Source: Chara braunii
Lineage: Eukaryota > Streptophyta > Charophyceae > Charales > Characeae
Direction: 5' to 3'
Assembly (NCBI GenBank): GCA_003427395.1
Contig: BFEA01000433.1
Coordinates: 983,335-1,005,587 of the forward strand
DNA length: 22,253 bases
This document shows positions 10,058-17,091 of the stretch, piece after piece. The notes below the pieces were generated by a model. The model worked only from the letters and a program-made list of their open reading frames with translations. It was not told the origin of the DNA and ran no database searches. Each line of letters starts with the position of its first letter. Position 1 is the stretch's first letter. Position numbers and translations under genes: made by a program.

Positions 10058-10925
10058 GTATCAGATATAATTTAGAGAAATATTGTGCACCTCCCAACCA
10101 CTTGAGAAGATCATCAATGTCTTGGAGGGGATATGCATTTTTCACGGTTTAAGCGTTAGGTTTACGTTTAACTTAGTCAATGCAACACCACATATCCTTG
10201 TTCTGCTTCCGTATGAAGAGAACAGGGCCATCGTATGGCGAGCGCCGAGCTGCTAAGAGTTATCCACCCTATCCCAAGTAAGCCACTGAGCAAGCTCTTC
10301 CTCGCTCAGACAATAAATGCAACCTTTCGGTGAGATGGCCCCATCATGAAGAATAACTTCATCCATGATGAGGTAGTCCTCCACTTTTCCAAAAGGTACC
10401 TCAAATACATCTTTCTATGCGTCCATAATCTGCATAACTTGACAATCCGAAGATGCATTTGTTGTTGAAGAATCAGTGGACAAAACCATGTGAAAACTCA
10501 ACCCCTTTGATCTTTGTAGCCTTCTCATGTACGTAAGCCGTACAACAACTCAAACTCAAATAACGTGGCAATTCTCCAAACGCATCCTGAACCATAAGGG
10601 TCCGATGGTGGAAGTTAATCATGAGGGCCCTCACACTAAGCCAAGGCATGCCTAAGATTATATTGAACTAAGTGTTCAATATATCAAAATTGACGGTCTT
10701 CCGTGTGTGTGGAATGAAATAAACCAGTATGGAATCCAGCCATCAATGTATCAACTATTGCATACAATAATCCGCCGAGGCCACTTCCTTGGGCCGTGTC
10801 TTCCTTCGTACACAATCAATCAAGTCAGCATGGTCTACGAACGATTGGCAAACATAGTTATGTGTCCCCACACAATCAATCAAGGCATCGCTGGTCACTT
10901 GACCTATGTGAATGTGGAAGTATGA
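10058..10925 (-). pseudogene. Ty3/gypsy pol remnant: aspartic protease and N-terminal reverse transcriptase
   Basis: On the minus strand the order is that of Ty3/gypsy pol. Near 10889-10851 is a protease active-site region ALIDCVGTHNYV, where DSGATHN is usual, so the catalytic loop is altered. ILGMPWL near 10663-10643 matches the protease C-terminal motif. After a linker come DVFEVPFG near 10410-10387, HDGAISP, SPYDGPVLFIRK near 10240-10205, and YPLQDIDDLLKWLGGAQYFSK near 10135-10074. The RT stops just after motif A, where KLDL is KLYL: the catalytic Asp is Tyr. At least four in-frame stops occur. The SINE lies at the break, and the rest of the RT, RNase H and integrase are not present to its left. 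No LTRs were recognised. Confidence 0.85.
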
Positions 10926-11211
10926 ACCGGGCAATTGTCGGTTTCATACAACTCCATAAAAAACTCCCGCCCGACCTCTGTGAAAAACTGCCATTTCATC
11001 AAAATGAAGGTCTGTTTTTTCGTTGAACGAAAATGAGCTTCGATGAAAAGGCCAAAGAAAAAGCGAAAGTTTATCTTCTGACGGTACACCAAACCCTCTC
11101 TAAAGTTGGATGTATATGGACCGAATGCAGTCGAGAAGATGTTGGACCTGCAGAAGAGAACTTCGGAGTTCTTTTATGGCTTTTCAATGAAGCCCGATTT
11201 TGCGCAACATC
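10926..11211. other. No gene recognised; upstream flank of the gypsy remnant
   Basis: This may be the degraded gag-pol junction of the minus-strand gypsy element. A 62-codon open frame on the minus strand (10904-11092) has no zinc knuckle or other motif. The segment near 11180-11200 weakly resembles one at 12705-12735 (TTCTTTT-TGGCTTTTCA). Confidence 0.4.
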
Positions 11212-11516
11212 GTCAAACAGAGCTGCCCGGTAAACCGTGGGCAGAGAGGGAGAAGAGGACAATAAACGAGGGGCTGTGACAAACTGTTTCGTCGGAGTTT
11301 CACAGACTCATCAGGAGGCTGAACCCTTAATAGTCTGCGGAATCCCCTAACTGATTACATTGTAAGTGATAATCCACCTTAACCCCGGCTGTGGTTAAGC
11401 ATCAACGACTGGAGGGCAACTGATACCTTGAGGTGGGCACCAACTATTGCCCTCAAGGTACCTGTGACGAAAATCAAAGCAGACTATCAATCAGTCACAC
11501 CAGATGGAAAACTTAC
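11212..11516 (-). mobile_element. Hammerhead-ribozyme repeat, longest copy (U1)
   Basis: This is the longest of eight related segments. On the + strand it starts GTCAAACAGAGCTGCCCGG, runs through the pyrimidine/purine-biased block and the ribozyme complement (11283-11334), and continues past TGATAATCCACC to CAGTCACACC before a TA microsatellite. The middle part (about 11385-11465) is absent from copy U6. I place the element on the minus strand because that strand carries the ribozyme. It has no ORF, so it would be non-autonomous. A retrozyme-like LTR or a SINE-like retroposon are both possible; no tRNA primer-binding site was found. Confidence 0.7.
11283..11334 (-). ncRNA. Hammerhead ribozyme, degenerate copy
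   Basis: The fold is the same as the intact ribozyme at 16957-17008. The core CUGAUGA and GAAA are kept, but stem II has a U/C mismatch, stem III an A/C mismatch and stem I an A/C mismatch at its first pair, and the cleavage triplet is AUU instead of GUU. Two of the differences are C-to-T on the + strand, as expected for decay. Self-cleavage is probably lost. Confidence 0.7.
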
Positions 11517-11544
11517 TTATATATATACATATATATATATATAT
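11517..11544. repeat. TA-rich microsatellite
   Basis: A TATATACATATATAT-type tract between the ribozyme repeat U1 and the left end of the TIR element. Similar tracts lie beside several other copies of the ribozyme repeat. Confidence 0.9.
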
Positions 11545-11548
11545 GACC

Positions 11549-12364
11549 ATGGTAGCCGGCGTTCGGCCGGGGCAAAACGGCCGAACCCGAACACCGGAAC
11601 ATTCGGCGCCCCTTGTAGATTTTTTTTTTTTTAAGCCAGGAAGCGGTCCTGGCGTCTCTCACAAAAATTCCATGGTCCAGTTTAAGGGCAAGACATCATC
11701 GGTCAAGCCCAAAAACGGGGCCAACACACACCACAAAACCCCAGCAATAGTCGTACTATATACGCAGGTTCAAAAAAAGGCAAACCCTAACCATTGTTAG
11801 TTTCTCCTGCCATCCCGAACTATTACCTCAGCAGGGCCCAACTGCAGGTGCAGACCCCTCAAACCCACCCACCTCCTCGCGATTCAGAGCGAATGGCCCC
11901 ACAGCCCGCACACACCACTACCAAAAACACCAATTCCCACCACAATGCTGTTTTTTGTAAATTCTCTATTATGTAAGCTACACATATATAAAATTTCATG
12001 GCATTTGTCGCAGCCAAAATAAAAATGAAAAATCGCCAAAGATGGCGGTGTCAAAAACGTGCTCGCCCACTTAATAATTTCATTCTCCTTTTTTTTTCCC
12101 TAATTTTCATTATTATTATTTAGTTTTAGTAGTTGGTTTTTATTTCAAATTTGGTAACGAATTTGGATGTAACGTTGAGGCAAATGTTGTTTAGTTTATT
12201 CTTCCGCATAACATATAGTTTTTTCAGATCTTTTGGAATTGTTGGGTTTTTTTTGTTTTCTTGGGTCCACATTCGGCCGAACGACCGAACGCGTCGAGAG
12301 GGGATCCCGAACGTTTGGGCGTTCAGGTTCGAGTGTTCGGCCCGTCCCGAACGCCGGCAACCCT
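11549..12364. mobile_element. Non-autonomous TIR element, copy 1 (816 bp)
   Basis: The left end (ATGGTAGCCGGCGTTCGG) and the reverse complement of the right end (AGGGTTGCCGGCGTTCGG) match at 16 of 18 positions. Imperfect inverted similarity continues about 70 bases inward through runs of TTCGGCC and CCGAACG. The interior is AT-rich and non-coding. It contains ATCGCCAAAGATGGCGG and a block from TTTCAAATTTGGTAA to CATAACATAT that also occur in copy 2 (17092-17831). The AGGG terminus is reminiscent of hAT elements, but I see no 8-bp target duplication, so the superfamily is open. No transposase is present. Confidence 0.7.
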
Positions 12365-12394
12365 ATAGATAGATAGATAGATAGATAGATAGAT
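12365..12394. repeat. (GATA)n microsatellite
   Basis: About seven GATA units between the TIR element and a fragment of the ribozyme repeat. Confidence 0.95.
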
Positions 12395-12439
12395 TGTTAA
12401 ACAGAGTTGTCCGGTAAACCATAGGCAAAGAGGGAGAAG
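12395..12439 (-). mobile_element. Ribozyme-repeat fragment U2
   Basis: The segment GTTAAACAGAGTTGTCCGG to AGGGAGAAG matches the shared end of the repeat with several substitutions, then breaks off into TATATATGATATATCC. It keeps only the end distal to the ribozyme, so no catalytic RNA is encoded here. Confidence 0.75.
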
Positions 12440-12910
12440 TATATATGATATATCCTATATCATATCCCTTACGGAGCATTGGCCGCAGGGGGAAGAGGTC
12501 GATGGTCTGCTGCTCTCCAAAATCGGACTGAAGCTTTGGTCCAGGCCGGCGAATGAAGGCGATCGAGGGCAGGGGGGCGTGCAGAGCGGTGCGCGTACCG
12601 AATTGTTCACAACACGTCAGCAAACGTGAGTACGCGCCCACGGGGCCCACGAGGTCGGGCGGCGGCGGGCGTAGATGCGATGGAATATCTGAAGCGGCCG
12701 TCGTCGATATTCTTTTGTGGCTTTTCATGTGTCGTTTGTTTCGCGGCAGCGCATTTGTGGTCTCCCGCTTTTTTGGGGGGCTTCTTGCATGGTGCAAAAA
12801 TTGTTTGTTTCTTGGGCAAAATGGCAAAAGGCATTAGGGAGGCCGGGATGGCAAAAGGCATTGGGGTGGTTGGGTGGGCGTACGCAAGAGCTCGCAACTG
12901 GGATTTTTAG
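12440..12910. other. GC-rich spacer, no gene recognised
   Basis: ORFs of 70-95 codons are open in several frames on both strands, as expected from GC richness, and none has a motif. A 19-bp imperfect tandem duplication (ATGGCAAAAGGCATTRGG) lies at about 12830-12867. A GTGAGT donor-like sequence at 12627 has no partner that I can support. Confidence 0.5.
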
Positions 12911-13243
12911 CAATACATGTACCTGACCTAACCACACCCTCTTAGAAAACCAACCTCCCATACCCACTGTATACCTGGCCTGCCAGACCTTTACCCATCT
13001 TCACCTGCTTGAAAAAAAAAAAAAACTATACCAGACTTACCCTACCTGAACCTCTTCAGAATGTAACTGACCATACCTACCCATGAACATTGTTTTTCAA
13101 AACCACCCATGGCCACCTGAACCCAAACCGTTTGTTAACCACCCATGCCCTACCCTGCCCAAGTTTTTTTTACCTGTACCCACCCGTACCTACCCATAAT
13201 TGTATGCACCCACCCGTAACCACCTATGCTCGTCGTCCACCCT
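12911..13243. repeat. Degenerate CCCATACC/CCACCC-type repeat region
   Basis: The + strand is made of short variants of ACCTACCC, CCCATACC and CCACCCATG, broken by A and T tracts. Similar material recurs at 14755-15180. No ORF has protein-like composition. Confidence 0.6.
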
Positions 13244-13333
13244 CCCCTAACTGCCCATATCCGCCCCTAACTGTCCTTAACTGCCCCTAACTGTCCCTAA
13301 CCGCCCCTAACTGTACCTAACCACCCCTGACTT
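13244..13333. repeat. 10-bp minisatellite (CCCCTAACTG), nine units
   Basis: Nine units in exact 10-bp register. Units 1, 3, 5 and 7 are CCCCTAACTG; the alternating units are diverged (CCCATATCCG, TCCTTAACTG, TCCCTAACCG, TACCTAACCA) and the last is CCCCTGACTT. This gives a 20-bp higher-order period. Confidence 0.9.
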
Positions 13334-13459
13334 TTTTTTTCTTCTTTTTTTGCGTCCCCTAACCGCCTCTAATTGTCCTTAATCGCCCCCAACTATTCCC
13401 AACCCCCTAGACGTCACAGGATTGAAGTGGTAATTTTTATTAATATTAATATTATTATC

Positions 13460-13552
13460 TTATTTTATTTTTTTCGAGATATGGCAGCTGTTGCAGCTAC
13501 TGCCGCAAAAGCAACAGTTATTACCATACTTGCAACCGCACGAGCCGCACAT
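13460..13552 (-). CDS. Possible 30-codon cysteine-rich ORF
   Basis: On the minus strand an ATG at 13550-13552 opens 30 codons ending at TAA (13460-13462). Eight Cys occur in the first 23 residues: C at 2, 5, 7, 13, 14, 16, 20 and 23, with CGSCGC and CCFCG motifs. The spacing resembles metallothioneins, but those are longer and this ORF is the tail of a longer low-complexity frame. The opposite strand reads as Ala/Thr-rich, so a biased GCA/TGC composition may explain it. Between AT-rich flanks the segment could also be part of an exon. Function is not established. Confidence 0.15.
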   Translation of the reverse strand: MCGSCGCKYGNNCCFCGSSCNSCHISKKIK

Positions 13553-13635
13553 TCGTGCGGAGTTCCGTGTGGGGGGTGCCTGTGTGGAATCGTGCAGGTT
13601 TTCTATTTTTATTATTATTATTTTATCTTTTTCAG

Positions 13636-14190
13636 GGAGGGGGAACGGGGGGGGGTATGATAGGAAGATGAGGATATGGCGAGGAGAGGGGGATATGGAG
13701 AGGAGGAGGAGGATGTGGACGAGCATGACAACGAGGATAGCAGGGATGGCGAGGAGGAGGAGTCGAGATGGGGGGAGGAGAAGAGATGGACGGANGGAAA
13801 AGAGGAAGGGCAGGAGGAGGAGGACGAGTGGGAGGAGGAGACATGGACGGCGATTAATGGGAGGACACGAGGAAGGGAAGGAGACAAGGAGGCATGAAAG
13901 ATGAGGAAGTACGAGGAGGAGGAGGAGAAAAAGAAGGATGAGGAAGGGCAGGAGGAGGAGGACGAGTGGGAGGAGGAGACATGGACGGCGATTAATGGGA
14001 GGACACGAGGAAGGGAAGGAGACAAGGAGGCATGAAAGATGAGGAAGTACGAGGAGGAGGAGGAGAAAAAGAAGGATGAGGAAGGGCAGGAGGAGGAGGA
14101 CGAACGGGAGGAGGATGAGTCGAAGGAGATGAAAAGGAGAAGGGAGGAGGAGACATGGAGGATGTGGAAGGGGAGGAGGAGCAAGGTGAG
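13636..14190. repeat. GA-rich low-complexity region with a 138-bp tandem repeat
   Basis: The + strand is almost entirely AGG/GGA/GAA-type purine sequence. A 138-bp unit is repeated: GACGAGTGGG occurs at 13823 and 13961, and GACGAACGGG at 14099, with the repeat spanning about 13802-14110. Because 138 is a multiple of 3, long open frames persist on both strands (Leu/Ser/Pro-rich on minus, Glu/Arg-rich on plus). These are composition artefacts and not called as genes. N at 13795 marks an unresolved base. Confidence 0.9.
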
Positions 14191-14513
14191 GCAATGCTCG
14201 TGTAAAAAAAAAATTCATCTCGCTGATAATTTTGGCGGGGGCCCTCAAACGCACAATTTTGACCCCGGCCTTCTTTTTTTTCTGACGGGGGTGACGGGTC
14301 GTTCCCCGCACACGTCATGCGCCGCACGGGATCGGTTGGGCACGTGCGCCGCACGTAGGGAACCGTCCGCACAACGTGCGCTTGCAAGTGTGGTTGTTAC
14401 ATCTCGTCACTCTCTGATGCTGCTATGGATGCATCTGGTGCTACAGCAGCCTATGCAACCTGTATAGCATCTGCAAATACAACAACCCTCGGTCTGTCGC
14501 ACACATATACACT

Positions 14514-14515
<2 letters not shown>
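14191..14515. other. No gene recognised; short GC-rich direct repeat
   Basis: TGCGCCGCACG occurs twice, 27 bases apart (14318-14328 and 14345-14355). A CACGTG palindrome overlaps the start of the second. No gene is adjacent that would give these a regulatory role. Confidence 0.5.

Positions 14516-14545
<30 letters not shown>
14516..14545. repeat. (CA)n microsatellite
   Basis: About 15 uninterrupted CA units, preceded by CA-rich imperfect sequence. Confidence 0.95.
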
Positions 14546-14547
<2 letters not shown>

Positions 14548-14754
14548 TATTACATACACAGGGTTACACACATGAAAATGGTCTGAAAATTTGAAAAACA
14601 AAAAATAAAAAAATAAAGAGATATCAAATTCACCCTTGCGAGAAAAAACGTTTGCGTCATGGGAAAGCGAGAAATTTGGAATATGAGAAAAGCGTCACGC
14701 TTGAGCAAAAATACAAAGCCCGCAAAGCTACAAGACTCACATTGGATATAGCAC
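14546..14754. other. AT-rich spacer, no feature
   Basis: A-rich sequence between the CA microsatellite and the CCCRTACC repeat region. No ORF, RNA or repeat beyond A tracts. Confidence 0.5.
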
Positions 14755-15180
14755 AGTTACCCGATCGGAACCTCTACCCGCCCGTACCCACCCCTTTCTT
14801 TTTTTGGCCACCCGTACCTGCCCATACACGTCTATTTTTTTTTTCTGGCCGCCCATACCCTTTTTTTTTTTTGTACCTCTACCTCTACCTGCCCCTACCC
14901 ACCCATGATCTCCAAAAAGGGCAATTGTGCCCACCCTAACAACCACCACTTTTTGTTTGTGCTTGCCCATACCCAACTCCCCCTTTGGAAAGGGTACCCA
15001 TACCCACCCATAACCTGGTGGTTACAGTTGGGTACGACCAGGTACGGGTAACGGTTACCCGTTTGCACTCTCTGGCGTACGCAACTGCAGCCACCCACCC
15101 ACCATGCCTCATGCACCCCACCCCACCCACATACACACATGCACTCTCTTATTCACCCCACCCTACCCAACGCCACCCAG
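14755..15180. repeat. Degenerate CCCRTACC/CCTACC repeat region
   Basis: Short variants of CCCGTACCC, CCCATACC and CTACCTG with interspersed T tracts. At 14985-15060 both orientations are present (GGGTACCCATACCC, then GGGTACGACCAGGTACGGG), giving local inverted-repeat character. It resembles 12911-13243. ORFs here are proline/tyrosine-rich artefacts. Confidence 0.65.
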
Positions 15181-15384
15181 TGATACGCATGCATGCACTC
15201 ACCCGACGCAACTGTCTGATTTGATAACCACTCAGGTTGATTGCGTCCCTGTTGGTTTTTGGGGACTGCTTCTTTATGAAGTGTATCTGACGCCGGGCAG
15301 CTGGCAGGTCAGGATGTGTCTGTGTGTCCAAACCCTAACGTTGTACAGTGTGGCAGGCGGGTCCAGTCCTGCAATTTTCAAGTG
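15181..15384. other. No feature recognised
   Basis: Unassigned sequence between the C-rich repeats and the 206-bp tandem repeat. Confidence 0.5.
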
Positions 15385-15960
15385 CCAACTTTGCCGATTT
15401 TTCGTGCTCAGACGAATTCACGAACAAATATGAAAACTTGAGATCCTGTAGATTAGGTTGTGATTTTTCCAGGAAAAATATCAAAAAAATGAAAAAAAAA
15501 AAAAAAATAGACTGTGAAATAAATGCCGCGCCGTTTCATTGCATTTTTTGTTTTTGCCATTTTGACACGTGTTGGCCAACAGGAAAGTACCCCAACTTTC
15601 CGCGATTTTTTGCGCTCAAAAGATGAATCCACAACTTCGCAAATTGAAAGACCTGTAGATTTGGTCGTGATCTTTCCCAAAAAAAATATTTAAAAATTAA
15701 AAAAACAAATTAAGACCATGAAATAAATATCGCGCCAAATCGTCTTATTTCTCATTCTTGCCACTTTACCACGTGTGGCCCAATGGGAAAACTGCCCCAA
15801 CTTCAGCATTTTTTGCGCTGAAAGGAAAACGTCAAAAAATCTGAAAATGGGAGGGTATGTAGACTTCGTCGTGATCTTTCCAGGAAAAATATTTAAGAAA
15901 TTAGAAAAAATAATTCCAACTTCAAAAACAAAGACGGCAACAATTCAATGCATGTATATT
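15385..15960. repeat. Tandem repeat, three diverged units of about 206 bp
   Basis: Units begin CCAACTTTGCCGATTTTT (15385), CCAACTTTCCGCGATTTTTT (15592) and CCAACTTCAGCATTTTTT (15797), so the periods are 207 and 205. Each continues through TGCGCTC or a similar word, a TGTAGAYT...GTGATYTTTCC block, an A-rich tract, and in units 1 and 2 a GAAATAAAT-CGCGCC and CACGTGT-GGCC block. The third unit is incomplete at its 3' end. Divergence is high, so the array is old. No ORF crosses it. Confidence 0.85.
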
Positions 15961-16137
15961 TTTGCCGCTTGCCTGCTCTCCCCACTATGCTACCGGTAGC
16001 CCTCATGAACCTGTGCTACCGGTCCCTGCGAATTTCGGACGACGGGGCCAGTGGTGGCTTAACTATTTATCAGGGGAGGGGGGGGGGGGGGGGGCAAGGG
16101 GCTGGCCCGCAACTTTGAAAAAAAATTACTTTGTGAC
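15961..16137. other. Spacer containing a 17-G run
   Basis: Unassigned sequence with an uninterrupted run of 17 G at 16078-16094. The region ends in a CA microsatellite. Confidence 0.7.
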
Positions 16138-16193
16138 ACATACACACACACACATGAAACGCACACACACACACACGGGGGCACACACATACA

Positions 16194-16230
<37 letters not shown>

Positions 16231-16276
16231 GGGCACACACACACACGAGGCCACATACACATACACACACACACAC
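16138..16276. repeat. Interrupted (CA)n microsatellite
   Basis: CA runs separated by GAAACG, GGGG and GGCC interruptions. The open frames here are Cys/Val or His/Thr artefacts. Confidence 0.95.
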
Positions 16277-16676
16277 ACTACTCTACTGTACTCTATGACA
16301 CTCAACTCTACTCTACTCTACTCTACTCTACTCTACGACACTCTACGACACTCTACGACACTCTACAACACTTTATTTTGCTTTTCGACACTCTAGGACA
16401 CTCAACTCTACTCTACGACATTGTACTCTACTCTACTCTACAACACTGTACTCTACTCCACTCTACGACACTCTACTCTACTCTACAACACTATACAATA
16501 CTCTACTCTATAACACTGTACTCTACTCCACTCTACTCCACTCTACTCTACTCGACTACACTACGACACTCTACTTTACTCTAAGACACTCTATAACACT
16601 CTACTCTACTTTACTATACCCTGCGACACTCTACTCTACTCTACGCTACTCTACTCTACGACACTTAACTCTACTT
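16277..16676. repeat. CTCTA/CTACGACA minisatellite array
   Basis: About 400 bases of pentanucleotide CTCTA mixed with ACGACACT and ACAACACT variants. The + strand has very few G. It ends at the inserted ribozyme-repeat copy U3. Confidence 0.95.
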
Positions 16677-16760
16677 CGATGAAACAGTTTGTCACAGTCC
16701 CTCGTTCTTGTCCTCTTCTCCCTCTCTGCCTACGAGGTACTGGGCACCTCTGTTTGACGA
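16677..16760 (+). mobile_element. Ribozyme-repeat copy U3, inverted orientation
   Basis: This copy is in the opposite orientation to the others. Its ribozyme-strand sequence begins CGATGAAACAGTTTGTCAC on the + strand and ends CTCTGTTTGACGA, then GATACATATA. It starts inside the ribozyme core, so only the GAAA and one stem III strand remain. With U4 it makes a short head-to-head palindrome around 16745-16785. Confidence 0.75.
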
Positions 16761-16768
16761 TACATATA

Positions 16769-16794
16769 GTCAAACAGAGCTACCTGGTAAACCG
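16769..16794 (-). mobile_element. Ribozyme-repeat fragment U4
   Basis: GTCAAACAGAGCTACCTGG to AAACCG matches the shared end of the repeat and then breaks off into a TA microsatellite. Only about 26 bases remain. Confidence 0.65.
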
Positions 16795-16811
16795 TATATA
16801 TATATATATAT
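16795..16811. repeat. TA microsatellite
   Basis: Seven to eight TA units between ribozyme-repeat copies U4 and U5. Confidence 0.95.
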
Positions 16812-16894
16812 CATCACAAACAGAACTGCCCGGTAAAACCGTAGGCAGAGAGAGAGAAGAGGACAACAAACGAGGGGCTGTGACAAACTGTTTC
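16812..16894 (-). mobile_element. Ribozyme-repeat copy U5, truncated in the ribozyme core
   Basis: On the + strand it runs from CATCACAAACAGAACTGCC to CAAACTGTTTC and joins directly to U6 without a spacer. On the minus strand this means U5 begins at GAAACAG, the last core element of the hammerhead, and lacks the CUGAUGA domain and stem II. Confidence 0.75.
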
Positions 16895-17083
16895 AACTGC
16901 CCCGTAAACCGTAGGCAGAGAGAGAGAAGAGGACAGCAAACGAGGGGCTGTGACAAACTGTTTCGTCGGAGTTTTACCGACTCATCAGGAGGCTGAACCC
17001 TCAACAGTATGTAGAATCCCCTCACTAATTACACTGTAAATGATAATCTACCTAACAAAATCAAAGTAGACTATCACTCACCC
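16895..17083 (-). mobile_element. Ribozyme-repeat copy U6, with intact hammerhead
   Basis: From AACTGCCCCGTAAACCG to ACTATCACTCACCC on the + strand. It includes the purine-rich block, the complete ribozyme (16957-17008) and most of the distal flank. It lacks an internal segment present in U1 (about 11385-11465) and the terminal CTGTTTGAC of the shared end. It abuts a short TATATA tract and then TIR element copy 2. Confidence 0.75.
16957..17008 (-). ncRNA. Type III hammerhead self-cleaving ribozyme, all core elements present
   Basis: Read on the minus strand from 17008: stem III strand ACUGU (17008-17004), U17 at 17003, predicted cut between 17003 and 17002. Stem I follows as GAGG (17002-16999), loop GUUCAG and CCUC (16992-16989). 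Then core CUGAUGA (16988-16982), stem II GUCGG (16981-16977), loop UAAAACU and CCGAC (16969-16965). Last come core GAA and the A that opens stem III (16964-16961), with stem III closing as ACAGU (16961-16957). All pairs are Watson-Crick. The cleavage triplet is GUU, which fits the NUH rule though GUC and GUA are commoner. Loops I and II are sized for the tertiary contacts of natural hammerheads. With stem III open at the ends it is type III, the type reported in plant retrozymes. Activity is untested. Confidence 0.85.
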
Positions 17084-17091
17084 ATATATAC

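Noticed and set aside
10904-11092. 62-codon minus-strand ORF upstream of the gypsy protease as gag
   Set aside because: No zinc knuckle or capsid-like motif is present, and its frame relation to the protease is unclear.
12363-12910. Several 94-154 codon ORFs on both strands
   Set aside because: Overlapping frames in GC-rich DNA and a GATA repeat, with no motifs; part of the minus ORF is antisense to the ribozyme-repeat fragment.
13460-14311. 283-codon open frame on the minus strand
   Set aside because: Its length comes from polypyrimidine low-complexity sequence and a 138-bp tandem repeat. It is Leu/Pro/Ser-rich, contains an unresolved codon, and has no domain.
16138-16276. Minus-strand Cys/Val-rich open frames
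   Set aside because: They are translations of a CA microsatellite.
13244-16676. CRISPR-like arrays
   Set aside because: The tandem repeats lack unique spacers of constant length, and the window is eukaryotic.
16952-16988. Alternative type I hammerhead with a 3-bp stem III (ACA/UGU) and GUC triplet
   Set aside because: GAAACA-GUU-UGUC could form a minimal stem III, but the sequence after GUC does not pair with the sequence before CUGAUGA, so stem I fails. The type III fold pairs all three stems.
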